Assembly (NCBI RefSeq): GCF_000615445.1
Contig: NZ_BALY01000014.1
Location: 1-44,551 of the forward strand
Direction of reading: 5' to 3'
From: Lactobacillus hamsteri DSM 5661 = JCM 6256
GTDB taxonomy: Bacteria; Bacillota; Bacilli; Lactobacillales; Lactobacillaceae
DNA: 44,551 bases
Shown here: positions 27,466 through 35,611 of the stretch, one piece after another
Position numbering within the stretch: position 1 is the stretch's first letter
Layout of the letters: each line of letters begins with the position of its first letter
Made by a program: the position numbers and the translations under genes
The notes under the pieces: generated by a model
Told to the model about the DNA's origin: nothing
Databases searched by the model: none
Seen by the model: the letters and a program-made list of their open reading frames with translations, nothing else

Positions 27466-28775
27466 TTATTTTCTCTTTCTTGCAATAACTTTGATTGGCG
27501 TGCCTGTAAAGTCAAAATTATCTCTTAATTGGTTAATCAAGAAACGTTCATATGAGAAGTGCATTAACTCTGGATCGTTCACAAAGACTACAAATGTAGG
27601 CGGATTTGTAGCAACTTGTGTCATATAATATACTCTCAAGCGTTTACCCTTAATCATTGGTGTTGGAACTAATTTACTTGCTTCAAACAAAAGATCATTC
27701 AACACACTAGATTGAATTCTTTGAGTCTGGTTCTTATTAACTCTCTTAACCATCTTAGGAATTTGATCAAGACGCTGTCCAGTTTTAGCAGAAACAAAGA
27801 GAATAGGTGCATAATCAAGATATTGAAATTCTTGACGAATAACTTGTTCAAAATCTTTTGCACTACCACTATTCTTTTTAGGCATATCCCATTTGTTTAC
27901 TACAATGATAATGCCACGACCAGCCTCATGAGCATATCCTGCAACACGTTTATCTTGTTCTCTAATACCTGTACTTGCATCGAGAACTAAGCAAACCACG
28001 TCTGAGCGTTCAATTGCACTCAATGCACGCATTACTGAATACTTTTCAGTTTTCTCATAAACTTTACCACGACGTCTGATTCCGGCAGTATCAATTAATC
28101 TAAACTTATCGCCTTCATCATCTGTAAATGGCGTATCAATAGCATCACGAGTCGTACCTTCTTCATTAGCAACGATTACGCGATTTTCGCCTAAAAGCTT
28201 ATTAACGATAGAAGATTTACCTACATTTGGACGCCCGATAACACTAAATGAAATTGTATCATCTGATTTATTATCTTTTTCTTCTGGAAACTTAGCAATA
28301 ATTTCGTCAAGTAAATCACCAATTCCTGTACCGTGACTTCCAGAAACCGGAATTGGATCACCCAGGCCTAAACTATAAAAGTCATAAATATTAGCACGTT
28401 GTTCAGGATTATCTGCCTTATTAACAGCTAAAATAACCGGCTTTTTAGTTTTATATAATAATTGCGCTACTCTTTCATCAAGATCTGTTACGCCATTTAC
28501 TACACTTGTCAGCATTACAATGACATCAGCTTCTTCGATGGCAATTTCAGCTTGCGCTCTGATTTCTTCTTCAATTCGACCATCTTCCCAGGTAATACCA
28601 CCTGTATCAATTAAATCGAATTTATGACCCATCCATTCAGCAGGTGCATAATTACGATCACGCGTTACACCTGGTTCATCTTCTACAATGCTAAACGCTC
28701 ATTGATTATACGGTTGAAAAGAGTTGATTTACCCACATTGGGGCGACCAACAATCGCTACCACTGGTAAAACCAT
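27466..28775 (-). pseudogene. der: Ribosome-assembly GTPase Der (EngA), frameshifted as read by one missing base
   Basis: Der is an essential two-domain GTPase for 50S assembly. The ATG at 28775 starts [20 protein letters not shown] and continues NRIINERLA, then the frame hits a TAG. The remainder (27466-28632 as an open frame from [12 protein letters not shown]) contains G3 of domain 1, NKAD, the second GTPase with [18 protein letters not shown] and NKWD, and the KH-like C-terminal domain. Where the family has A-I-V-E-D, the plus strand reads CAATGC; one additional T (CAATTGC, at about 28689) restores the frame and gives 436 residues, the normal length. The gene as read would lack the first P-loop in its long frame. 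A sequencing error is the simplest explanation. It follows rpsA after a terminator. Confidence 0.9.
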
Positions 28776-28796
28776 ATTTTTCAGCCTCCTTTATCA

Positions 28797-28827
28797 ACAA
28801 AAAAAGCCGACCAACGTCGGCTTTTAA
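28797..28827 (-). terminator. Rho-independent terminator of rpsA
   Basis: AAAAGCCGAC, CAAC loop and GTCGGCTTTT form a perfect stem with T-run on the minus strand, ten bases past the rpsA stop. Confidence 0.92.
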
Positions 28828-28836
28828 TTCTTACGA

Positions 28837-30042
28837 TTATTTACGGTCCTTTAATTGGTCACCAATAATGTCACCCAAGGCAAAACCATTGTCATCGTTA
28901 CTCATGTACTTCTTGTTTACTGAGTTATCGTTACGTGGACGACGTGGACGAGAACTTTCTTCTGAAGAAGCGTTTGAGTCTGCAGCCTTGATTGAAAGTG
29001 AAATTCTTCTTTCACTTGGGTCAATGTTCAAAACCTTAACCTTAACAGCTTGGCCAACCTTCAAAACATCACTTGGCTTGTCAACGTGCTTGCTTGAAAT
29101 TTCTGAAACGTGTACCAAACCTTGGATGCCGTCAGCAACTTCAACAAATGCACCGAAGTTAGTTAAAGACTTAACTTCGCCTTCAAAAATGTCACCTTCA
29201 TTTAAGTTAGAAGTAGCTTGTTCGAATGGTGAAGGTTCAGTTTGCTTGATTGACAAGGAGATACGGTGTCTGTCATTGTCAATACCAATGACTTTAACCT
29301 TAACATCTTGACCAACCTTCAAAACATCACTTGGCTTGTCAACATGCTTGTAAGAAATTTCTGAAATGTGAACTAAGCCGTCCACACCACCAACATCAAT
29401 AAATGCACCGAAGTTAGTCAAACGTGAAACCTTACCTTCGATAACGTCACCAACAACTAATTGTGATGCAACGCTATCAAATGCTTCTTCACGTTCTTCT
29501 TCAATTAAATCCTTGTGTGAAAGAATCAAACGGTTCTTGTTAGGATCAATTTCGGTGATCTTAAGTTTCATAGTCTTACCAATGTAAGGCTTAAGGTCTG
29601 AAACGTAACGGTTAGAAATTAATGAAGCTGGCAAGAAACCTCTAGTACCAACATCAACAAGTAAACCACCACGTACTGATGAAGTTACAGTACCTTCAAT
29701 AGTGTTACCTTCTTCGAAGTCCTTTTGTAACTTGTCGTAAGCTTCTCTTTCCTTCAAGCGGGTAACTGAGAAGAAGAATTCACCATTTTCCTTATCGCCA
29801 CCGGCTCTTCTTAATACTAAGGCCTTAAACTTGTCGCCAGCCTTAACTAAATCACGTAAGTCTGCGTTACGGTCTGAAGTAAATTCACGGTGAGTAATGA
29901 CACCTTCAACACCGGCGTTTACAACACCGACATCGATTTGGCCATCTTCAACGTCTAATACTTCGACGTCGACAATATCTCCGACCTCAACTCCTTGCAT
30001 TTGCTTTAATGCGTCTAAAAATTGATTACTGTTTTCTGACAT
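28837..30042 (-). CDS. rpsA: 30S ribosomal protein S1 homologue (four S1 domains)
   Basis: RNA-binding protein of 401 residues, the short Gram-positive form (YpfD type). Four S1 domains lie at about 19-88, 105-171, 190-260 and 276-346, followed by a serine/arginine-rich tail. Domains 3 and 4 are closely similar: both contain HVDKPSDVLKVGQ and RISLSIK. In E. coli the six-domain S1 helps mRNA binding to the 30S subunit; the four-domain version may act in translation of selected mRNAs. GGGAGGT precedes the ATG. It is flanked by cmk upstream and der downstream, the standard order. Confidence 0.95.
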   Translation of the reverse strand: MSENSNQFLDALKQMQGVEVGDIVDVEVLDVEDGQIDVGVVNAGVEGVITHREFTSDRNADLRDLVKAGDKFKALVLRRAGGDKENGEFFFSVTRLKEREAYDKLQKDFEEGNTIEGTVTSSVRGGLLVDVGTRGFLPASLISNRYVSDLKPYIGKTMKLKITEIDPNKNRLILSHKDLIEEEREEAFDSVASQLVVGDVIEGKVSRLTNFGAFIDVGGVDGLVHISEISYKHVDKPSDVLKVGQDVKVKVIGIDNDRHRISLSIKQTEPSPFEQATSNLNEGDIFEGEVKSLTNFGAFVEVADGIQGLVHVSEISSKHVDKPSDVLKVGQAVKVKVLNIDPSERRISLSIKAADSNASSEESSRPRRPRNDNSVNKKYMSNDDNGFALGDIIGDQLKDRK

Positions 30043-30059
30043 ATGTACCTCCCAATATC

Positions 30060-30085
30060 ATGTCCCATTTTAAAGGAAAATGACA
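30060..30085 (-). promoter_or_regulatory. Hairpin in the rpsA leader
   Basis: On the minus strand ATGTC-ATTTT pairs with AAAAT-GGGACAT, with two unpaired bases, in the 70-base gap between cmk and rpsA and about 15 bases before the start codon. Possible leader structure; no U-run follows, so it is not a terminator. Confidence 0.3.
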
Positions 30086-30112
30086 TTTTTTTCTACTATT
30101 TTCTGCTCTTTT

Positions 30113-30787
30113 TTAAAACTTTTTTTGTTTTTCTTGAATTTTCTCTAAAATACAATCAACAACTTGATCAATAGACATCTCTGTAGTATCGACTTCTGTA
30201 GCATCGACGGCCTTTTTTAGAGGTGAAACCTTACGGTGAGAATCTTTATAATCACGTGCTGCAATATCTGCTTCAATTTGATCTACAGTTTGATCTGATT
30301 TAATTCCTCTTTGTTTTAAATCAAGCAAACGTCTTTCTGCACGTGAACGAGCTGATGCAACCAAGAAAATCTTAACATCTGCATCAGGTAAAACTGTTGT
30401 TCCGATATCTCTACCATCCATAATTACATTAGTCTTACCTGCCATTTGTCTTTGCAAACTAGTCATTTTTTCACGAACTTTCGGCAAAGCAGATACTTGC
30501 GAAACATTCGCAGAAATTTCTGGCGTACGGATTTCTAATGAAATATCTTCGCCAGCGGAATAGACTTTTTGCTCACCATTTTCAGACTTCAATTCAATTC
30601 CATCTTTATCAATTGCTTTTAAGATATTTTCTTCATCCCCATAATCCAATTTATGGTTACGCGCAATAACTGTACAAGCACGGTACATCGCACCTGTATC
30701 GATATATACAAAAGACAATTTCTTTGCAATAATTTTTGCTACTGTACTTTTTCCTGCTGAAGCAGGACCATCAATTGCAACTTGCAT
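30113..30787 (-). CDS. cmk: Cytidylate kinase
   Basis: Phosphorylates CMP and dCMP with ATP in pyrimidine nucleotide supply. 224 residues: P-loop GPASAGKSTVAK (6-17), AMYRA (about 34-38), the inserted NMP-binding region, DGRDIGTTVLPDA (about 149-161) and ARSRAERRL with the lid arginines. It lies in the conserved order LysM gene, cmk, rpsA. Confidence 0.96.
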   Translation of the reverse strand: MQVAIDGPASAGKSTVAKIIAKKLSFVYIDTGAMYRACTVIARNHKLDYGDEENILKAIDKDGIELKSENGEQKVYSAGEDISLEIRTPEISANVSQVSALPKVREKMTSLQRQMAGKTNVIMDGRDIGTTVLPDADVKIFLVASARSRAERRLLDLKQRGIKSDQTVDQIEADIAARDYKDSHRKVSPLKKAVDATEVDTTEMSIDQVVDCILEKIQEKQKKF

Positions 30788-30837
30788 TTTATTTTTAGAA
30801 AGAAACTTTTCAGCTTCTTTTTCCTTTCTTAAAATTT

Positions 30838-31314
30838 TTATCTCAATTTGAGAGTTTGACCAGCATCTACAGAGGATGTCGTTGTAAGGCCATTAAGCTC
30901 AGCTAATCTAGCAACGGTCATTCCATTCTTTTCAGCAATACCTGATAACGTATCCCCTGATTCTACTACATAAGTTTTTGGAGACTTAGAACTTGAACTA
31001 GAAGATACAGATGAGCTTGAAACAGATTGACTAGATTGTTTCTTAGACTTTTTCTCAGACTTCTTTTTTGCTACTGGCTTTTTACTTGAAGAAGACTTCT
31101 TAGCTTTCTTAACGGTTTGAACTTCTTGAGCTTCCTCAGTATGATTATGTCCAGAAGCAAAACGATGTGCTACTGGAACAAGAACTATTAAAATAAGCAG
31201 CAATACGCAAATGAGTACGCCCCATCCCTTTCCAGACGATGGACGCTCCCCAGCACTTCTAGGCTTATTGGGACGTTCATAATGCTTATAAGGTCCCTTT
31301 GGATTATTATCCAT
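30838..31314 (-). CDS. Membrane-anchored LysM-domain protein
   Basis: 158 residues: a short cytoplasmic N-terminus rich in Pro/Lys/Arg, one membrane segment at about 31-52 (GVLICVLLLILIVLVPVA), a Lys- then Ser-rich linker (about 68-110), and one C-terminal LysM domain (YVVESGDTLSGIAEKNGMTV, about 114-133, to the end). LysM binds N-acetylglucosamine-containing glycans, so the protein is probably tethered in the membrane and contacts peptidoglycan. The low-complexity linker suits wall spanning. AGGAGG precedes the ATG. An extended -10 is at 31346-31354, and cmk follows after 50 bases. Confidence 0.9.
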   Translation of the reverse strand: MDNNPKGPYKHYERPNKPRSAGERPSSGKGWGVLICVLLLILIVLVPVAHRFASGHNHTEEAQEVQTVKKAKKSSSSKKPVAKKKSEKKSKKQSSQSVSSSSVSSSSSSKSPKTYVVESGDTLSGIAEKNGMTVARLAELNGLTTTSSVDAGQTLKLR

Positions 31315-31345
31315 TTGGATTCCTCCTATTTATTGACTAAAATAA

Positions 31346-31354
31346 ATTTTAGCA
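31346..31354 (-). promoter_or_regulatory. Extended -10 promoter element for the LysM gene
   Basis: On the minus strand TGCTAAAAT lies 32 bases before the ATG, the same nonamer and nearly the same distance as in front of plsY. The -35 region is weak. Confidence 0.5.
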
Positions 31355-31375
31355 TATATCAAAGATCAGTATACA

Positions 31376-31408
31376 TAAAAAAAGCAATGTTTTTACGCAT
31401 TGCTTTAT
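31376..31408 (-). terminator. Rho-independent terminator of ribU
   Basis: AAAGCAATG and CATTGCTTT pair around an eight-base loop with an A-run on the plus strand, that is a T-run on the minus strand, about ten bases past the ribU stop. Confidence 0.88.
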
Positions 31409-31415
31409 ATTTTTC

Positions 31416-32105
31416 TTATTTTAAATTAAATCTTTTTTCTACAAATGGTTTAACACTCTTTAAAACCGATTCAAATAATATATAAACAACAACCGCATTA
31501 ATTACACCTTTCAATAAGTTAAAGGGAATTATTATTCCAAAAATATATGCAGTCATAGAAGGTAAATGCAACAATTGTCCCAAATATGCTTTAACAGTAA
31601 AATTATACAAATCTGCATAACTACTAATATTAGGAACGTTAGCAATTGATGTTATCGCATAAACTGGCGTTAACACAAACGCATTAGCCAATGACATCAC
31701 GGCCGTCATTGCAACAATGCCAATTATAAGTCCAACAATTGGCATTAATAATCCCTTAGTAGTTTTTCTGTTTTTTACGGTAATTCCTCTAGAAATATAA
31801 TAAAAAGGCAAAGCAAAAGATAGCGTTGCTAAAAATGCAGCAAGCTGTCCTACTAAACTTGGCAAAGAAAAGCCACTGAAAATCAAACTAATCAACGTTC
31901 TAATAAAAGTAATAAAAATGCCTGGTCCTGCACCAAACAAGAATGTCCCCACGGTAATAACTACATCAGAAAAATCAAATTTGAGAAATCCTACACCTGG
32001 TATAATAGGAAACTCAATCTTCATTACTACAAATGCAATAGCACCAATTAATGCATAGGCGATAATATTAGCTAAATTACTAGATTCTCTCCTAGTATTC
32101 GACAT
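31416..32105 (-). CDS. ribU: Riboflavin transporter, ECF substrate-binding component
   Basis: Integral membrane S-component that binds riboflavin and works with a shared energy-coupling module (EcfA, EcfA', EcfT), which is not in this window. 229 residues with about six hydrophobic helices; FLKFDFSDVVITVGTFLFG near residue 45 is the family's conserved region. The start ATG at 32105 is chosen because AAAGGA lies eight bases upstream; an in-frame ATG at 32129 lies inside the terminator of the leader. Assignment to riboflavin rests both on the protein and on the FMN riboswitch immediately upstream. Confidence 0.92.
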   Translation of the reverse strand: MSNTRRESSNLANIIAYALIGAIAFVVMKIEFPIIPGVGFLKFDFSDVVITVGTFLFGAGPGIFITFIRTLISLIFSGFSLPSLVGQLAAFLATLSFALPFYYISRGITVKNRKTTKGLLMPIVGLIIGIVAMTAVMSLANAFVLTPVYAITSIANVPNISSYADLYNFTVKAYLGQLLHLPSMTAYIFGIIIPFNLLKGVINAVVVYILFESVLKSVKPFVEKRFNLK

Positions 32106-32127
32106 ACTTACCATCCTTTCGGTATAC

Positions 32128-32163
32128 AAAAAGAGTCCGTTGCTTCAGCAACAGACTTTTTTG
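32128..32163 (-). terminator. Riboswitch-controlled terminator upstream of ribU
   Basis: On the minus strand AAAGTCTGTTGC and GCAACGGACTCTTTTT form a stem with a four-base loop and U-run, 23 bases before the ribU start. Its 5' arm can instead pair with bases just after the riboswitch aptamer (see the riboswitch entry). Confidence 0.88.
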
Positions 32164-32207
32164 AAAGTAAGTATTCTAATAATCATATTTTCTAAAATAA
32201 GTCTGTC
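32150..32207 (-). promoter_or_regulatory. Antiterminator pairing of the FMN riboswitch
   Basis: GACAGACTT (minus strand of 32199-32207) can pair with AAGTCTGTT (minus strand of 32150-32158). The former overlaps the last bases of aptamer helix P1, the latter is the 5' arm of the terminator. The two states are mutually exclusive, which is the expected FMN-off switch. Confidence 0.7.
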
Positions 32208-32311
32208 TTCTCTCATCTAGACTTTAACTATCGGTATTCTTTCGAAATTCGGCCACTTGCGTGGTTCGCGGACTTTACCGCCGGTCGGGAATTACGCCCT
32301 GCCCTGAAGAC
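32205..32311 (-). ncRNA. FMN riboswitch (RFN element)
   Basis: The minus strand carries the conserved RFN blocks in order: GTCTTCAGGGCAGGG, ATTCCCGACCGGCGGT, AGTCCGCGA, and the closing GATGAGAGAAGAC. P1 is GTCTTC (32306-32311) with GAAGAC (32205-32210). Binding of FMN should stabilise P1 and so allow the terminator at 32128-32163, turning ribU off when flavin is plentiful. The element begins only 31 bases after the rluB stop, so its promoter is either in the 3' end of rluB or transcription reads through. Confidence 0.96.
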
Positions 32312-32342
32312 AACAAACTTGTATTAAATTTTCAATTTTAGT

Positions 32343-33062
32343 TTAGTCTACATGCTTAAGTCTGTCAATTTCTTCGTGTTTTAACTCTCGATATTGACCA
32401 GAAACCAAACCTTCAAGATCCAAAAATGCATATCTTTCACGAGATAATTTTTCTACCAAGTGTCCAACTGCCTTAAACATCCTCTTAACTTGGTGATAAT
32501 GTCCTTCATGAATAGTAAGTTGTACAATTTGAGTATCTTTTTTAGTATTAGTCTTCAAAACTCTTACTTTAGCTGGTGCACTTTTATGACCGTCAAAACT
32601 TACACCTTTTTTTAGAGCTGCAATTTCTTCAGGAGTAAGTCTGCCTTTAATTTTCGCAACATAAACTTTTGATACTTCATTTCTTGGGTGCATTAATAAA
32701 TTGGCCAAAGCACCATCATTGGTCATCAAAAGCAAACCTGAAGTATCATAATCCAAACGTCCAATAGGATACAGACGGTATGGCAAATCTTCAAAATAAT
32801 CTACAACAGTTTTTCGTCCCTTTTCATCATGGGCTGTTGAAACAACACCACGTGGTTTATAAAAAAGATAAGTATGCAAACTTTCTCTTTCAATAGGTTC
32901 ACCATCAACTGTTATATTGCTAAAAGTATCAACCTTGGTTCCAAGTTTAGTAACTACTTTACCATCTACACGAACACGGCCTGCAGTAATCATCTTTTCT
33001 GCTTTACGTCGTGAAGCAATCCCAGCTTCTGCAATTACCTTTTGTAGTCTTTCTAAAGCCAT
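32343..33062 (-). CDS. rluB: Ribosomal large subunit pseudouridine synthase (RluB family)
   Basis: Isomerises a uridine in 23S rRNA (2605-type site) to pseudouridine. 239 residues: N-terminal S4 RNA-binding domain (LQKVIAEAGIASRRKAEKMI, about 5-24, to residue 60) and catalytic domain with the Asp motif GRLDYDTSGLLLMTNDG (about 101-117). It is the last gene of the cvfB-xerD-ribT-scpA-scpB-rluB run, 20 bases after scpB. Confidence 0.93.
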   Translation of the reverse strand: MALERLQKVIAEAGIASRRKAEKMITAGRVRVDGKVVTKLGTKVDTFSNITVDGEPIERESLHTYLFYKPRGVVSTAHDEKGRKTVVDYFEDLPYRLYPIGRLDYDTSGLLLMTNDGALANLLMHPRNEVSKVYVAKIKGRLTPEEIAALKKGVSFDGHKSAPAKVRVLKTNTKKDTQIVQLTIHEGHYHQVKRMFKAVGHLVEKLSRERYAFLDLEGLVSGQYRELKHEEIDRLKHVD

Positions 33063-33082
33063 TAATTTTCTCCTTCTGAATT

Positions 33083-33628
33083 TTATTCAGTATCTTGCTC
33101 ATTAAAACCATTATCTTCAAAATCTTCAATTAAGGGTAAATCAGCCAAACTTTCAAAATTGAAATATTGCAAGAAATAATCTGTTGTTACATATAAATTA
33201 GGATGACCTGGAGCATCTTTTTTTCCATTAGCTTTAACTAATCCGCGCCATACCAAAGTTTGAAGTGCGCCCGAAGAATTAACGCCACGAATATCATCAA
33301 TTTCTACTCTAGTAATAGGTTGGCGATACGCAACAATAGATAAAATCTCTAAAGCAGATTGACTTAAATTTTTAGTTAAGTCTTTTGAAAAATATTTTTC
33401 AATAACCTTACTACTTCGTGGATTAGTTGTCATTTTATAAACATCATTAATATGCAACAACTGTAATCCTGAATCTTTATCATTCTTATATTTATTCTGC
33501 AATTCTTTAATTAAAGTCTCTAATTCTATTTTACTAACTGTTAAAAGATGAACTAAATTATCTTCATTTAATCCATTATCACCTGCAACATATAATAAAG
33601 ATTCAAGTTCTGCTATTTTTGATGCCAT
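33083..33628 (-). CDS. scpB: Segregation and condensation protein B
   Basis: Kleisin-partner of the Smc-ScpA-ScpB condensin that organises the chromosome origin region. 181 residues with two winged-helix domains; the second contains [19 protein letters not shown] and [12 protein letters not shown]. It starts three bases after scpA. Confidence 0.95.
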   Translation of the reverse strand: MASKIAELESLLYVAGDNGLNEDNLVHLLTVSKIELETLIKELQNKYKNDKDSGLQLLHINDVYKMTTNPRSSKVIEKYFSKDLTKNLSQSALEILSIVAYRQPITRVEIDDIRGVNSSGALQTLVWRGLVKANGKKDAPGHPNLYVTTDYFLQYFNFESLADLPLIEDFEDNGFNEQDTE

Positions 33629-33631
33629 ACT

Positions 33632-34354
33632 TTAAATTCCTTCTAAATTCAAGTCTCCAAAATCTCTAGCCTGTTTAACAATGATTTGATGTTTCTTACA
33701 CAATTCAAGCATTGCTAAAAACAACCCTATTACATCTGATAGATTTTCCATATCATTTACGCAATCAAAGAAACTGACTTTTTTATTGCTGTGAACTTTA
33801 TTGGCTAGATAATTAATCATTTCCTTAACAGGTATTTCTTTAACCTGAATTGATACAATATCCGGCTTTTTCAGTTTTGTTCTTTTTAAAATCATCGCAA
33901 ATGTCTTAGCTAATTCATCAGAAGTTATTTGTCCCATCGGAAGTGGCTGTATCTTTTCAGTAGTTGAAACACTAGTTTCCTTAGATACAGTAATAGGAAC
34001 TTCTTCATTTCGATCTTTAAAATATCCTGAGATTTTTTTAAATAACGAATATTGAACAAGTTGTTGCACTAATTCCTCACGTGGATCTTCTTCAGGCATT
34101 TCTACAAAATCATTTTGTGGCAATAAATATTGTGACTTTATCCTTAACAAAGTTGAAGACATTACAAAATACTCGCCTACAATTTGCAAATTTAAATTTT
34201 GCATTTTTTTCAAATAAGCTAAATATTGACTTGTAATCTGTGCGATCGGAATGTCATAAATATCAATCTTTTGCGATTGAATTAAATGAAGCAGCAAATC
34301 TAATGGACCTTCAAAATTAGGCAATTCTAATGTTAAATTATCTTTATTTGTCAT
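33632..34354 (-). CDS. scpA: Segregation and condensation protein A (kleisin)
   Basis: Bridges the Smc heads and binds ScpB. 240 residues: N-terminal Smc-neck-binding domain with LPNFEGPLDLLLHLIQSQKI (about 10-29), a linker with the DPREELVQQLVQY segment, and a C-terminal winged helix. It overlaps the 3' end of ribT by 11 bases, indicating coupling. Confidence 0.95.
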   Translation of the reverse strand: MTNKDNLTLELPNFEGPLDLLLHLIQSQKIDIYDIPIAQITSQYLAYLKKMQNLNLQIVGEYFVMSSTLLRIKSQYLLPQNDFVEMPEEDPREELVQQLVQYSLFKKISGYFKDRNEEVPITVSKETSVSTTEKIQPLPMGQITSDELAKTFAMILKRTKLKKPDIVSIQVKEIPVKEMINYLANKVHSNKKVSFFDCVNDMENLSDVIGLFLAMLELCKKHQIIVKQARDFGDLNLEGI

Positions 34355-34703
34355 TATTTTTCTTCAATAATTTAATCAAATACGTATACTCAGGAACAGC
34401 AGCAATTTTCTTATTAGGATAATCTTCAGATAAGTTTTTCAAAATATCGAGTAAATATTTCTCTTCTCGAAAACCCGGAGCAAGTGACAAATATCTAATA
34501 ATAATAAAATTATCATCATTCTGGGTTCCAAGAACGCCAACAATGTTAGAACTATCATTTCGATATAAATAAAGTTGAAAATCATTATCTTCTTGATTCA
34601 ACTTCATTTCATCCCTTAAATTATCTAAATTTTTAAAATCAGGCAAAAATGATAATAATCCCATTGCCGTTTTTTCATAGTCTTTTTTATATTGAACTAA
34701 CAT
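34344..34703 (-). CDS. ribT: RibT-type GNAT acetyltransferase-like protein
   Basis: 119 residues. The N-terminus MLVQYKKDYEKTAMGLLSFL resembles RibT of Bacillus, a GNAT-fold protein, followed by the strands LYLYRNDSSNIVGVLG and RYLSLAPGFRE, where a GNAT pantetheine site would lie. A full acetyl-CoA-binding Q/RxxGxG/A loop is not evident, so catalytic activity is uncertain. Despite the name it is placed before scpA here, as I recall for Bacillus, rather than in a riboflavin operon. It is eight bases after xerD and overlaps scpA. Confidence 0.78.
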   Translation of the reverse strand: MLVQYKKDYEKTAMGLLSFLPDFKNLDNLRDEMKLNQEDNDFQLYLYRNDSSNIVGVLGTQNDDNFIIIRYLSLAPGFREEKYLLDILKNLSEDYPNKKIAAVPEYTYLIKLLKKNNDK

Positions 34704-34711
34704 ATCGTCAC

Positions 34712-35611
34712 CTATGCTCTTGGATGAGCCTTTTGATAAACTTGCAAAATATGAGTTTGTGTCAGATTAGTATAAATCTGCGTTGTACTAATATCCGAAT
34801 GACCCAAAATTTCTTGAACTACTCGTAAATCTGCACCATTTTCAAGCAAATGTGTAGCAAAAGTATGGCGTAAAGTGTGAGGCGTTACATCTTTATCGAT
34901 TCCTGCCATCTTACAGTAACGCTTTATTATTTGCCAAACAGCTTGACGAGTCAACGGAGTTCCTCGATTATTCAAGAAAAGGAATTCACTATTGGACCCC
35001 TTCTTCAATAAAAGCGGATCTCTAACTTCCTCTTCATATTTTTTAATCCATGATAAAGCCATATCACTAATTGGAATCAAGCGTTCCTTAGAGCCTTTTC
35101 CTAAAACTTTAATTAATTGTAAATCTTCATGTATATTTTCCAACTTTAAATTAATCAACTCACTAACTCTAATTCCCGTGGCATATAAAGTCTCAAGCAA
35201 AGCTCGATCACGTAAACCTAATTTTTTGCTAGTATCAGGTTGATCTAAAAGCACACTAACTTCTTTTTCAGTCAATGCAACAGGAAGCTTATATTCCTTT
35301 TTAGGTGGATCAATTTCAATCATTGGATTAAGTTTTTGGATATTTTGACGTGCAAGCCATTGATAAAACTTTCGCAAACTAGAAATAATTCTACTAATTG
35401 AACTAGTCGCTTTATTCATATCACGTTGTCGTGCCAAAAAAGCATCAATATCTGTAGCCTCTGTTGGCCAACTAGAAAAGCCTTCTTGCTTCAAGAAATT
35501 GATGAACTCTGTTAAATCTTGTCTATAAGCCGTAACTGTATTATTGCTTAAGCCTCTTTCAAGTTGAACAAAACGTAAGTAGTCTTCAACTTGTTCTTCT
35601 AATTTACTCAT
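34712..35611 (-). CDS. xerD: Tyrosine recombinase XerD
   Basis: Partner of XerC in dif recombination. 299 residues from the ATG at 35611: core-binding domain about 1-90, catalytic domain about 110-290. Catalytic residues: Arg148 (ATGIRVSEL), Lys172 (LGKGSKER), His245 and Arg248 (HTLRHTFA), His271 (LGHSDISTTQIY), Tyr280. The ATG at 35611 overlaps the last codons of cvfB and is preferred over one at 35632, which adds seven residues not typical of the family. Confidence 0.95.
   Translation of the reverse strand: MSKLEEQVEDYLRFVQLERGLSNNTVTAYRQDLTEFINFLKQEGFSSWPTEATDIDAFLARQRDMNKATSSISRIISSLRKFYQWLARQNIQKLNPMIEIDPPKKEYKLPVALTEKEVSVLLDQPDTSKKLGLRDRALLETLYATGIRVSELINLKLENIHEDLQLIKVLGKGSKERLIPISDMALSWIKKYEEEVRDPLLLKKGSNSEFLFLNNRGTPLTRQAVWQIIKRYCKMAGIDKDVTPHTLRHTFATHLLENGADLRVVQEILGHSDISTTQIYTNLTQTHILQVYQKAHPRA

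Noticed and set aside
28724-29311. 195-codon plus-strand open frame opposite rpsA and der
   Set aside because: Antisense shadow of the S1-domain coding sequence, with no ribosome-binding site and serine/leucine-rich composition typical of reversed coding DNA.
31010-31110. Low-complexity Ser/Lys tract as a DNA repeat element
   Set aside because: It is a coding linker of the LysM protein, with varied codons and no repeat unit.
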